A stretch of 12,257 nt of DNA from Myxococcota bacterium (lineage in GTDB: Bacteria > Myxococcota_A > UBA9160 > PR03), in contig JASJBO010000253.1 of assembly GCA_030066475.1 (NCBI GenBank), positions 1 through 12,257 on the forward strand, given 5' to 3'. A program made the position numbers and the translations under genes. Each line of letters opens with the position of its first letter. The first letter of the stretch is position 1. Below the pieces are notes generated by a model. That model worked only from the letters and a program-made list of their open reading frames with translations, was not told the DNA's origin and did no database searches. Positions 1-6,889 of this stretch are shown here, one piece after another.

Positions 1-2781
1 TTCGACGCGCTCACCTGCCTGCGCCACAAGGTGAAGCTCGACGCCGCGGGGCGGCTGCTGGCGCCGAACGCCGAGCGCCACCTGCGCACGCCGGCCGAGC
101 TGGCGCGCCGCTTCGCCGACCGCCCCGCCTGGGTGCGCGCCACGCGCGCCGTGGCCGAGCGCTGCGCCTTCCGGCTCGGCGACCTGGGCTACCGCTTCCC
201 GACCTTCCCGGTCGAGGCGGGCGAGACCCAGGCCTCGCTGCTGCGCCGGCTCACCTGGGACGGCGCGCGCGGGCGCTACGGCACGCCGCTGCCGCCGCGC
301 GCGCGCCGCCAGATCGAGCACGAGCTCGCGCTGATCGAGAAGCTCGACCTGGCCGGCTACTTCCTGATCGTCTGGGACATCGCCCGCTTCGCGCGCGAGC
401 GCGGCATGCTGGCCCAGGGGCGCGGCTCGGCCGCGAACAGCGCCGTCTGCTACGCGCTCGGCATCACGGCCGTCGACCCGGTCGGCATGGAGCTGCTCTT
501 CGAGCGCTTCCTGTCCGAGGAGCGCGGCGAGTGGCCCGACATCGACATCGACCTGCCCTCGGGCGACCAGCGCGAGCAGGCGATCCAGTACGTGTTCGAG
601 CGCTACGGCCGGCGCGGCGCCGCGATGACGGCCGTGGTGATCACCTACCGCACGCGGCTCGCCGTGCGCGAGATGGGCAAGGTGCTGGGCCTCGAGATCG
701 ACGCGATCGACCGGCTCTCGAAGGTGCTCTCGACGCTCAGCCTGCGCGAGGACCTCGACGAGACGCGCGCGGTGCTGCGTCAGGGCGGGGTCGACCCCGC
801 CGCGCCTCGCATCCGGCTGCTGCTCGACCTGGTGGAGCGCGTGCGCGGCCTGCCCCGCCACCTGGGCCAGCACTCGGGCGGCATCGTGATCGCAGCCGGG
901 CGCCTCGACGAGGTGGTGCCGATCGAGCCCGCCGCCATGAACGACCGGCGCATCGTGCAGTGGGACAAGGAGGACTGCGCCGACCTCGGCATCATCAAGA
1001 TCGACCTGCTGGGGCTCGGCATGCTGAACGCGCTCGAGCACACCCTCGAGCTGGCGCGCCGCCACGAGGGCGTGCGGATCGACCTGGCGCAGCTCCCCCC
1101 CGACGACCCCGCCACCTACGCGATGATCCAGCGCGCCGACACCATGGGCACCTTCCAGATCGAGAGCCGCGCGCAGATGGCCACCCTGCCGCGCATGAGG
1201 CCCGAGCGCTTCTACGACCTGGTGGTGGAGGTGGCGATCATCCGGCCCGGTCCGATCGTGGGCAAGATGGTGCACCCGTACCTGAACCGGCGGAACGGGC
1301 GCGAGCCGGTCGAGTACGCCCACCCCTCGCTCGAGCCGATCCTGCGCCGCACGCTCGGCGTGCCGCTGTTCCAGGAGCAGCTGTTGCGCATCGCCATGGC
1401 GGCGGCCGGCTTCACCGGCGGCGAGGCCGAGGAGCTGCGCCGCGCGATGGGCTTCAAGCGCTCGGCCGAGCGCATGGCGCGCATCGAGGCGCGGCTGCGG
1501 CAGGGCATGGAGGCGCGCGGCATCTCGGGCACCGTGCAGGACGACATCGTGCGCGGCATCACCTCGTTCGCGCTCTACGGCTTCCCCGAGTCGCACGCCG
1601 CCAGCTTCGCGCTGATCGCCTACGCCTCGTCCTACCTCAAGTGCCACCACCCGGCCGCCTTCCTGGCGGGCCTGCTCAACGCCTGGCCGATGGGCTTCTA
1701 CTCCCCCGCCAGCCTGGTGAAGGACGCCCAGCGCCACGGCGTCGAGGTGCGCCCGATCGACGTGGCCCACTCGAAGTGGCTGACCGACCTGGAACCTGCC
1801 GCAAGCGCCGAAGGCGCGCGCAGCGAGCCGAAGGCGAGCGAAGTCCATCAAGACGCGCTCGCACCGGCAACCCCTCCCCACGCAGGCACCCCCGCAAGCA
1901 CCGAAGGCGCGCGCAGCGAGCCGCAGGCGAGCGAAGTCCATAGGGCCGGCGCAAGCGCCGCCGGTTCCTCCGGCGGCGCGCGCAGCGAGCCGAAGGCGAG
2001 CGGAGTCCACCAGGCCGGACCCGCTGTTCGCATCGGCCTGCGCTTCGCGCAAGGTCTGCGCGAAGAACGGGGTCTGGCGATCGAGTCCGCGCGCGCCGAG
2101 CAGCCCTTCGCCGACGTCGCCGACCTGGCGAAGCGCGCCGGCCTGCGTCGCGACGAGCTGCTGACGCTGGCCGAGCTGGGCGCGCTCGCCTCGATCGACC
2201 CGCGGGCGTCGTCGCGGCGCGAGGCGCTCTGGCAGGTGTCCGCCCTCGACCGCGACCCGCGCTCGCTGTTCGCGGGCGCGCCGCCGCCGCCGGCGCCCTC
2301 CCCGCTCCCCGAGATGGGACCGATCGAGGAGACGCTGGCCGACTACCGCTCGAGCGGGCTCAGCACCGGGCCGCACGTGATGGCGCACCTGCGCGAGCGA
2401 CTGCGCGCGCGCGGCGTGCGCTCGGCCGCCGAGCTGCGCGAGGTGCCGGACGGCCAGATCGCTCGCCTCGCCGGTCACGTGATCGTGCGCCAGCGGCCCG
2501 GCTCGGCGAAGGGCATGTGCTTCCTCACGCTCGAGGACGAGACCGGCACGGCCAACGCCGTGCTCACGCCGCCCCAGTTCAAGCGCTTCCGCGTCCCGCT
2601 CCACACCGCGTCGCTGCTCGAGCTCGCGGGCCCGGTCCAGAACGTCGACGGCGTGATCCACCTGCGCGTGCGCCAGCTCGCCCCGCTGCGCCTCGAGCAA
2701 CCCGTGAACGCCCCCGCCCCGAAGACATGGGACGCCCACGGCGCCGACGCCACCCTGCCCGACTCCCACGACTACCGCTGA
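1..2781 (+). CDS. dnaE2: Error-prone DNA polymerase DnaE2/ImuC, 5'-truncated by the window
   Basis: C-family DNA polymerase used for mutagenic translesion synthesis, normally with ImuA and ImuB (family knowledge; neither is in the window). The frame is open from base 1, beginning FDALTCLRHK, so the PHP domain and true start lie upstream; the GTG at 31 is internal. Counting from base 1, the palm motif WPDIDID is at residues 178-184 (metal-binding Asp expected at 180 and 182), with the third Asp at 335 in KIDLLGLGML. HLGQHSGG, FKRSAERM and the C-terminal OB-fold (GHVIVRQRPGSAKGMCFLTLED) are intact, and TGA ends the gene at 2781. The oddity is residues 601-672, between SKWLTDLEP and VRIGLRFAQGLREE: homologues have a short linker here, but this protein carries three copies of a repeat read as GARSEPKASEVHQ or close variants. 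The main alternative, replicative DnaE1, is unlikely given the RPGSAKG OB-fold sequence and overall match to DnaE2. Confidence 0.93.
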   Translation, partial: FDALTCLRHKVKLDAAGRLLAPNAERHLRTPAELARRFADRPAWVRATRAVAERCAFRLGDLGYRFPTFPVEAGETQASLLRRLTWDGARGRYGTPLPPRARRQIEHELALIEKLDLAGYFLIVWDIARFARERGMLAQGRGSAANSAVCYALGITAVDPVGMELLFERFLSEERGEWPDIDIDLPSGDQREQAIQYVFERYGRRGAAMTAVVITYRTRLAVREMGKVLGLEIDAIDRLSKVLSTLSLREDLDETRAVLRQGGVDPAAPRIRLLLDLVERVRGLPRHLGQHSGGIVIAAGRLDEVVPIEPAAMNDRRIVQWDKEDCADLGIIKIDLLGLGMLNALEHTLELARRHEGVRIDLAQLPPDDPATYAMIQRADTMGTFQIESRAQMATLPRMRPERFYDLVVEVAIIRPGPIVGKMVHPYLNRRNGREPVEYAHPSLEPILRRTLGVPLFQEQLLRIAMAAAGFTGGEAEELRRAMGFKRSAERMARIEARLRQGMEARGISGTVQDDIVRGITSFALYGFPESHAASFALIAYASSYLKCHHPAAFLAGLLNAWPMGFYSPASLVKDAQRHGVEVRPIDVAHSKWLTDLEPAASAEGARSEPKASEVHQDALAPATPPHAGTPASTEGARSEPQASEVHRAGASAAGSSGGARSEPKASGVHQAGPAVRIGLRFAQGLREERGLAIESARAEQPFADVADLAKRAGLRRDELLTLAELGALASIDPRASSRREALWQVSALDRDPRSLFAGAPPPPAPSPLPEMGPIEETLADYRSSGLSTGPHVMAHLRERLRARGVRSAAELREVPDGQIARLAGHVIVRQRPGSAKGMCFLTLEDETGTANAVLTPPQFKRFRVPLHTASLLELAGPVQNVDGVIHLRVRQLAPLRLEQPVNAPAPKTWDAHGADATLPDSHDYR
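1801..1853 (+). repeat. Modular hairpin repeat, copy 1 (inside dnaE2)
   Basis: Starts GCAAGC. Short hairpin GCGCC-GAA-GGCGC, then the 27-nt core at 1821-1847 (CAGCGAGCCGAAGGCGAGCG then AAGTCCA). Read in frame as ASAEGARSEPKASEVHQ in DnaE2. The 20-nt hairpin module is the shortest type. The 3' end is the least like the consensus tail TCAGGCC. Confidence 0.85.
1894..1947 (+). repeat. Modular hairpin repeat, copy 2 (inside dnaE2)
   Basis: Same 20-nt hairpin module as copy 1, but the stem reads GCACC-GAA-GGCGC, giving one A/C mismatch. Core at 1914-1940, with C instead of A at core position 11, which changes Lys to Gln in the protein. Core-to-core distance from copy 1 is 93 nt (31 codons), so the reading frame is kept. 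Confidence 0.85.
1951..2016 (+). repeat. Modular hairpin repeat, copy 3 (inside dnaE2), long perfect stem
   Basis: Carries the longest hairpin of the family: GCGCCGCCGG, loop TTCCT, then CCGGCGGCGC (1955-1979), a perfect 10-bp stem. Core at 1983-2009, with G instead of A at core position 21 (Glu to Gly in the protein). Ends CCAGGCC. Core-to-core distance from copy 2 is 69 nt (23 codons), again in frame. Confidence 0.85.
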
Positions 2782-2838
2782 GCCAGAACCGAGTCACGCC
2801 GGCCTGCCAGCTCGGACGTACCACGAGAGGCCGCCCGC

Positions 2839-2896
2839 GCAAGCGCAGCCGCGCAGCGGCGAAGCGCGCAGCGAGCCGAAGGCGAGCGAAGTCCAC
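2839..2896 (+). repeat. Modular hairpin repeat, copy 4 (intergenic)
   Basis: GCAAGC, then a 30-nt hairpin module: outer GCGC/GCGC pairs, internal loop A/GAA, inner stem GCCGC-GCA-GCGGC. Core at 2869-2895 matches copy 1 exactly. It lacks the TCAGGCC tail because copy 5 starts 1 nt later, giving a head-to-tail pair. Confidence 0.85.
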
Positions 2897-2897
2897 T

Positions 2898-2961
2898 GCA
2901 AGCGCAGCCGCGCAGCGGCGGAGCGCGCAGCGAGCCGAAGGCGAGCGGAGTCCATCAGGCC
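2898..2961 (+). repeat. Modular hairpin repeat, copy 5 (intergenic)
   Basis: Same hairpin module as copy 4 except GGA for GAA in the internal loop. Core at 2928-2954 with the A-to-G change at position 21 also seen in copy 3. Complete TCAGGCC tail. Core-to-core distance from copy 4 is 59 nt, not a multiple of three, unlike the copies inside dnaE2. Confidence 0.85.
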
Positions 2962-2999
2962 GTCTCCGCCCAAGCAACGAGATACCTGACGGCACCACC

Positions 3000-3063
3000 G
3001 CAAGCGCAGCCGCGCAGCGGCGGAGCGCGCAGCGAGCCGCAGGCGAGCGAAGTCCATCAGGCC
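3000..3063 (+). repeat. Modular hairpin repeat, copy 6 (intergenic, abuts a gene end)
   Basis: Hairpin module identical to copy 5. Core at 3030-3056 with the A-to-C change at position 11 also seen in copy 2. Complete TCAGGCC tail ending at 3063, only 3 nt from the stop codon (3067-3069) of the minus-strand membrane-protein gene, so it forms the start of that gene's 3' untranslated region. Confidence 0.85.
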
Positions 3064-3066
3064 GGG

Positions 3067-3378
3067 TCAGTTCGTAGCGCTGAGATTCGTCGAAGCGCTG
3101 CCCCGCATCGCACCGAGCAGCTTGAACAGGCTCACCAGCAGGCCGAGCGAGAAGATCGTGCCCAGGAAGCCGAAGGCGATCAGGCCGGCCAGCGAGCCGG
3201 CCTCCTGGGAGCGCAGGAAGAGGTTCGCGAAGAAGCAGGAGAGCGCGACGAAGAGCCCCGTGGCGCCGAGCCACTCGACGATGCTGCGGCCGCGGCCCGG
3301 AGACGAGAACGACACGATCAGCCACATCAGGGCCACGAATCCCACGGCTCCGATGGCGATCCAGGCAAGCGTGCTCAC
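3067..3378 (-). CDS. Small membrane protein with three predicted transmembrane helices, unknown function
   Basis: A 103-residue hydrophobic protein I cannot assign to a family. Likely helices are about residues 4-24 (LAWIAIGAVGFVALMWLIV), 33-55 (from IVEWLGATG to ANLFL) and 60-91 (from AGSLAGLIAFG to FKLLGAM). Short polar links (SSPGRGRS, RSQE) separate them and the C-terminus is Ser/Thr-rich. The start is GTG at 3378, with GGGAG 7 nt upstream as ribosome-binding site; the stop is TGA at 3069-3067. It lies 131 bp downstream of transketolase on the same strand, with a strong GC hairpin between, so independent or attenuated transcription is possible. Repeat copy 6 begins 3 nt after the stop. 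The inner membrane is the likely location. That it is a gene rests on the helices, the ribosome-binding site and the good codon-position GC pattern. Confidence 0.75.
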   Translation of the reverse strand: MSTLAWIAIGAVGFVALMWLIVSFSSPGRGRSIVEWLGATGLFVALSCFFANLFLRSQEAGSLAGLIAFGFLGTIFSLGLLVSLFKLLGAMRGSASTNLSATN

Positions 3379-3476
3379 GATGGGACTCCCACAGGACGGC
3401 GGGGCGGAGAGATACCACCCCGCTTGTCGGGCCTCAAGCCCACGGACTTGAGTGCCGGTGGGGACCCGACGGGTTC

Positions 3477-3500
3477 CCGGCGCGGCTCGCGCCGCGCCGG
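3477..3500 (-). terminator. Perfect 10-bp GC hairpin just after transketolase
   Basis: CCGGCGCGGC, loop TCGC, then GCCGCGCCGG. The hairpin starts 9 nt past the transketolase stop. No T-run follows on the minus strand, so it is either a U-less terminator or an mRNA 3'-end stabiliser. A second weaker hairpin (CTCAAG/CTTGAG, 3433-3452) lies further downstream. Confidence 0.4.
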
Positions 3501-3509
3501 ATCAGCGGA

Positions 3510-5525
3510 TCAGAGCAGCGTTCGCAGCCGCGCCACGACCGCGTCGGGCGTGAAGCCGAACTCCTCGGCCAGGTCGCCGGCCGGCGCCGAGGCGCCGAAG
3601 CGGCCGATGCCCTGGATCGCCCCGCGCGGCCCGATCCAGCGCCGCAGGCTCTCGCCCAGCGCCGCCTCGACCGCCAGGATCGGCGTGCCGTCCTGGGGCA
3701 GCAGGCCCTGCCGATAGTCCTCCGGCTGCTCGGCCAGCAGCTCGAGGCAGGGCGCCGAGACCACCCTCACCGCCACGCCCTCCGTGGCCAGCTTGTCCGC
3801 GGCGTCGCAGACGAGCGACACCTCCGACCCGCTGGCCAGCAGCACCGCGTCGGGCCGGCCGGCGGGCTCCACCACGGCGTAGGCGCCGCGCCAGACGTCG
3901 CGCGCCGCGAAGCCGGCCGGACGGTCGAGCGCCGGCACGCCCTGGCGGGTCAGGCAGAACGCCGCGGGGCCGCAGGCGCGCTCGAGTGCCCAGGCCCAGG
4001 CCATGCCGGTCTCGAGGCCGTCCGCGGGACGGAACACCGCGAGGTTGGGAATCGCCCGCAGCGCGTCGAGCTGCTCGACCGGCTGGTGGGTGGGGCCGTC
4101 CTCGCCCAGGAAGATCGAGTCGTGGGTGAAGACGTAGAGCGTGCGCAGTCCCATCAGCGCCGCCAGGCGGATCGAGGGCCGCATGTAGTCGCTGAACACC
4201 AGGAACGTGGCGGCGTACGGCAGGAAGGTGCCGTCGAGGGCGATGCCGTTGACGATCCCGCCCATGCCGTGCTCGCGCACGCCGAAGTGCAGGTTGCTGC
4301 CCGCGAAGGGGTCGCCGTTCATCGCGGCGGGCCCGACGGAGTCGGCGCCCTTGATGGTGCTGACGTTCGAGCCGGCCAGGTCGGCGGAGCCGCCGATCAG
4401 ATAGGGCGCCAGCTCGGCCACGCGGTTGAGCGCCGTGCCCGAGTGCTTGCGCGTGGCCGCCTTCACGCCCTCCCAGCCCTCGGCCAGCGCGTCGGTCAGG
4501 CCGTCGGGCGCGCGCCGCTCGCGCTGCCGCTCCCAGCTCTCGGCCAGCTCGCGGTGCGCCGCGCGCCAGGCGTCGAGCCGCGCGTCGCACGCCTCGCGCT
4601 CCGCGCGCTTGGCCGCGATGCGGCCGTCGAACCAGGTGCGCACGTCGTCCGGAACCAGGAACGGGGGCGACTGCGGCCAGCCCAGGTTCTCCTTGGTGGC
4701 GCGCACCTCGTCGGGCCCCAGTGCCGCGCCGTGCGAGTCGGACGTGTTGGCCTTGCCGGGGCTCCCGAAGCCGATCGTGGTGCGGGCGATGATCAGCGAC
4801 GGCCGGTCGGCCTCGGCCTTGGCGGCGTCGAGCGCGCGGTGCACGCCGTCGACGTCGAGCCCGTCGACCTGCTGCACGTGCCAGCGCTGCGCCTCGAAGC
4901 GCCCCGCCACGTCCTCGCTCATCGAGATCTCGGTGGTGCCGTCGATCGTGATGCGGTTGTCGTCGTAGACGAGCACGAGGTTGCCCAGGCCCAGGTGCCC
5001 GGCCAGCGAGCCGGCCTCGGCCGAGATGCCCTCCATCAGGTCGCCGTCGGAGCAGATCCCGTACACGCGGTGGTGTCCAGGACCCTCGCCGTCGCGGCCG
5101 AAGCGCGCGCGCGTCATGCGCGCGGCCAGTGCCAGGCCCACCGCGTTGGCGATGCCCTGCCCCAGCGGACCCGTGGTGGTCTCGACGCCGGGCGTGTCGC
5201 CGTACTCCGGGTGACCGGGCGTGCGCGCGCCGAGCTGGCGGAAGCGCTCGATCTCGGCCATCGGCACGTCGTAGCCGTAGAGGTGGAGCAGCGAGTAGAG
5301 CAGCATCGACGCGTGCCCGGCCGACAGCACGAAGCGATCGCGCAGCGGCCAGGCGGGATCGGTCGGGTCGAAGCGCAGGTGCCCGTCCCAGATCGCCAGC
5401 GCCACGGGCGCCAGGCCCATCGGCGCACCCGGATGCCCGCTGTTGGCCTTCTCGACGGCGTCGACGGCCAGGAAGCGGATGGTGTTGTGGATGCGTTCCC
5501 GAAGCTCGGGAGTCAGCTGGCTCAA
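3510..5525 (-). CDS. tkt: Transketolase
   Basis: Thiamine-diphosphate enzyme moving two-carbon ketol units between sugar phosphates in the pentose phosphate or Calvin cycle; cytosolic. From the chosen start (671 residues, usual family length): [10 protein letters not shown] at about 27-36, the diphosphate-binding motif CSDGDLMEG (about 158-166) ending in the DDN at 188-190, the catalytic Glu at about 418 in GVREHGMGG, and [15 protein letters not shown] at about 468-482. SDG replaces the more common GDG, a variant known in the family. I chose TTG at 5525 because the protein then begins [29 protein letters not shown], as homologues do, and GGAG lies about 10 nt upstream. An ATG at 5579 would add 18 Arg/Pro-rich residues with no good ribosome-binding site. 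The gene is divergent from the hydrolase gene; the next gene on its strand is the small membrane protein. No Calvin-cycle gene is nearby, so a pentose-phosphate role is the default. Confidence 0.95.
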   Translation of the reverse strand: MSQLTPELRERIHNTIRFLAVDAVEKANSGHPGAPMGLAPVALAIWDGHLRFDPTDPAWPLRDRFVLSAGHASMLLYSLLHLYGYDVPMAEIERFRQLGARTPGHPEYGDTPGVETTTGPLGQGIANAVGLALAARMTRARFGRDGEGPGHHRVYGICSDGDLMEGISAEAGSLAGHLGLGNLVLVYDDNRITIDGTTEISMSEDVAGRFEAQRWHVQQVDGLDVDGVHRALDAAKAEADRPSLIIARTTIGFGSPGKANTSDSHGAALGPDEVRATKENLGWPQSPPFLVPDDVRTWFDGRIAAKRAEREACDARLDAWRAAHRELAESWERQRERRAPDGLTDALAEGWEGVKAATRKHSGTALNRVAELAPYLIGGSADLAGSNVSTIKGADSVGPAAMNGDPFAGSNLHFGVREHGMGGIVNGIALDGTFLPYAATFLVFSDYMRPSIRLAALMGLRTLYVFTHDSIFLGEDGPTHQPVEQLDALRAIPNLAVFRPADGLETGMAWAWALERACGPAAFCLTRQGVPALDRPAGFAARDVWRGAYAVVEPAGRPDAVLLASGSEVSLVCDAADKLATEGVAVRVVSAPCLELLAEQPEDYRQGLLPQDGTPILAVEAALGESLRRWIGPRGAIQGIGRFGASAPAGDLAEEFGFTPDAVVARLRTLL

Positions 5526-5817
5526 AGGGGGGCGTCTCCGACGGTGGCGGCTCTGGGGAAGGGGGGATGAGCGGACCATACCGTTTCCAGTCGGGCGGGG
5601 GTAGGCGCTCGCGAGCGCGGCGCGGCCCCGCGGGAGCCAGAACGCTGCACGTGAAACGCCGGTTGGCGCGCCGCCTTCCCGCGCGGCGCCGCGCAGTGCA
5701 CACGTCTCGCGAGCGGCGCAACGCCGCGCACCGAAGGCGAGTCCGCCGAGCGCGGTCCCCGGATGGATGTGGCACGCGGCGTGTCAGATGTGAGACGATC
5801 CCGCCGAGGGGAGGTCC
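5526..5817. other. Divergent intergenic region with inverted repeats
   Basis: 292 bp between the transketolase and hydrolase starts; it should hold both promoters, but I see no convincing -35/-10 pair. It contains a hairpin at 5668-5689 (GCGCCGC/GCGGCGC, 8-nt loop) and another at 5713-5727 (GCGGCG-CAA-CGCCGC). The second is followed by CCGAAGGCGAG and then TCC, resembling a decayed copy of the dnaE2 repeat. No gene is supported. Confidence 0.5.
5808..5814 (+). promoter_or_regulatory. Strong ribosome-binding site of the hydrolase gene
   Basis: GGGGAGG sits 3 nt (TCC) before the ATG at 5818 and fixes the start. Its strength suggests this gene drives translation of the coupled pair. Confidence 0.7.
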
Positions 5818-6888
5818 ATGCTGCGCAGGATCCTGGTTTCGGCGCTTCTCGCCATCTTGGTCGTGGGCGCGCTCGCGGCCCTGTTCCGCGCACCGCTCGC
5901 CAAGCGCGTCATGCGCATCGGGCTCGACCGCAACCTCAACGCCGACCTGAGCGCGGAGCTGTCCGACGGCCTCCACGTCGTGCTGTGCGGTGCGGGCGGA
6001 CCGTTGCCCGACCCCGTGCGCTCGGGGCCGTGCACCGCCGTCATCGCGGGGCGCACGATCTTCGTGGTGGACGCGGGCACCGGCGGCGCGCGCAACCTGG
6101 GCCCGATGCGCGTGCCCGCGGGACGGGTGGAGGCGGTGTTCCTGACCCACTTCCACTCCGACCACATCGACGGTCTCGGCGAGCTCGCGCTGATGCGCTG
6201 GGCAAACGCCGCGCGCGAGACACCCCTCCCGGTGTTCGGCCCGACCGGCGTCGCACAGGTGGTCTCGGGCTTCAACCGCGCCTACGCGGCCGACGTCCGC
6301 TACCGGGTGGCCCACCACGGCGAGGCCACCATGCCGCCGGGTGGCGCCGGGCTCGACGCGCGCCCCTTCCGGACACCGGCCCCCGGCGAGTCGGCGGTCG
6401 TGTGGGACCGCGACGACGTGCGCGTCACCGCGTTCCGCGTCGAGCACGAGCCGGTCGACCCCGCCGTGGGCTACCGCTTCGACTACGGCGGGCGCGCGCT
6501 GCTCGTGAGCGGCGACACCAAGAAGTCCGAGAACCTGGCTCGGTTCGCCAAGGGCGTCGACCTGCTGGTCCACGAGGCCCTGGCCACGCAGCTCGTCGCG
6601 CTGATGAACGAGGCCGCCACGGCGAACGACCGCCCCAACCTGGCGAAGATCACCAGCGACATCCCCGACTACCACACGACGCCCGTGGAGGCCGCCGAGA
6701 TCGCCCGCGAGGCGGAGGTGCCGCACCTGCTCTACACGCACGTGGTGCCGCCCCTGCCGATCCCCGGGCTCGAGACGGTCTTCCTCGAAGGGGTCGACGA
6801 GGTCTACGGGGGCGACGTGACGGTGGGCCGCGACGGCACCCGCGTGTCGCTGCCCCGCGACTCCCAGGCGATCGAGGTCTCGCCCTGA
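5818..6888 (+). CDS. Membrane-anchored or exported metallo-beta-lactamase-fold hydrolase
   Basis: A 356-residue zinc-dependent hydrolase of the MBL fold, RNase Z/arylsulfatase-like branch. The first zinc motif THFHSDHIDG gives His111, His113, Asp115 and His116. Further likely ligands are His210 (FRVEHEP), Asp233 (LLVSGDT) and His308 (LLYTHVV); HTTPVEAAEIA at 286-296 is also typical. Residues 1-25 (MLRRILVSALLAILVVGALA) form an N-terminal membrane segment without a lipobox or clear signal peptidase site, so the domain probably faces the periplasm, anchored or released. That argues against tRNA-processing RNase Z, which is cytosolic. The substrate is unknown. The start has a strong ribosome-binding site. 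Its TGA is 1 nt from the carboxyltransferase ATG, so the two are almost certainly co-transcribed and translationally coupled. A link to acyl-ester or CoA-thioester chemistry is suggested by position only. Confidence 0.85.
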   Translation: MLRRILVSALLAILVVGALAALFRAPLAKRVMRIGLDRNLNADLSAELSDGLHVVLCGAGGPLPDPVRSGPCTAVIAGRTIFVVDAGTGGARNLGPMRVPAGRVEAVFLTHFHSDHIDGLGELALMRWANAARETPLPVFGPTGVAQVVSGFNRAYAADVRYRVAHHGEATMPPGGAGLDARPFRTPAPGESAVVWDRDDVRVTAFRVEHEPVDPAVGYRFDYGGRALLVSGDTKKSENLARFAKGVDLLVHEALATQLVALMNEAATANDRPNLAKITSDIPDYHTTPVEAAEIAREAEVPHLLYTHVVPPLPIPGLETVFLEGVDEVYGGDVTVGRDGTRVSLPRDSQAIEVSP

Positions 6889-6889
6889 G

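Larger units (their letters stand above)
2782..3066. other. Repeat-filled intergenic region between convergent genes
   Basis: 285 bp between the dnaE2 stop and the stop of the membrane-protein gene. About two thirds is repeat copies 4 to 6. The rest is a 57-bp lead-in after dnaE2 (2782-2838) and a 38-bp spacer between copies 5 and 6 (2962-2999). Frames on both strands stay open only because the repeat has almost no stop codons; I support no gene here. I see no classical U-tract terminator. Confidence 0.7.

Noticed and set aside
31..33. GTG at 31 as the dnaE2 start
   Set aside because: The frame is open and matches DnaE2 from base 1, and a start here would leave the polymerase without its PHP domain; the gene is simply cut by the window edge.
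1801..3063. CRISPR array
   Set aside because: Spacing is irregular, part of the array is coding sequence, spacers are not unique fixed-length segments and no cas gene is present.
2517..3077. Small open frames on both strands across the intergenic repeats (for example 2794-3057 minus)
   Set aside because: The repeat lacks stops in most frames and its complement supplies ATG (from TCCAT), so tandem copies create open frames. The encoded peptides are just the repeat read in different frames.
4086..5570. Long plus-strand open frame opposite transketolase
   Set aside because: Composition (His, Arg, Gly, Val, Ala) is typical of a frame antisense to a GC-rich gene; no motif and no ribosome-binding site. 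Transketolase is unambiguous.
5575..5580. TATGGT as -10 for transketolase (minus strand)
   Set aside because: Only a 4 of 6 match, and the position about 17 bp upstream has a C-run instead of a -35 element.
5770..5785. Sigma-54 promoter upstream of the hydrolase gene (TGGCACGCGGCGTGTC)
   Set aside because: The -24 half fits, but the required GC of the -12 half is missing at the right spacing.
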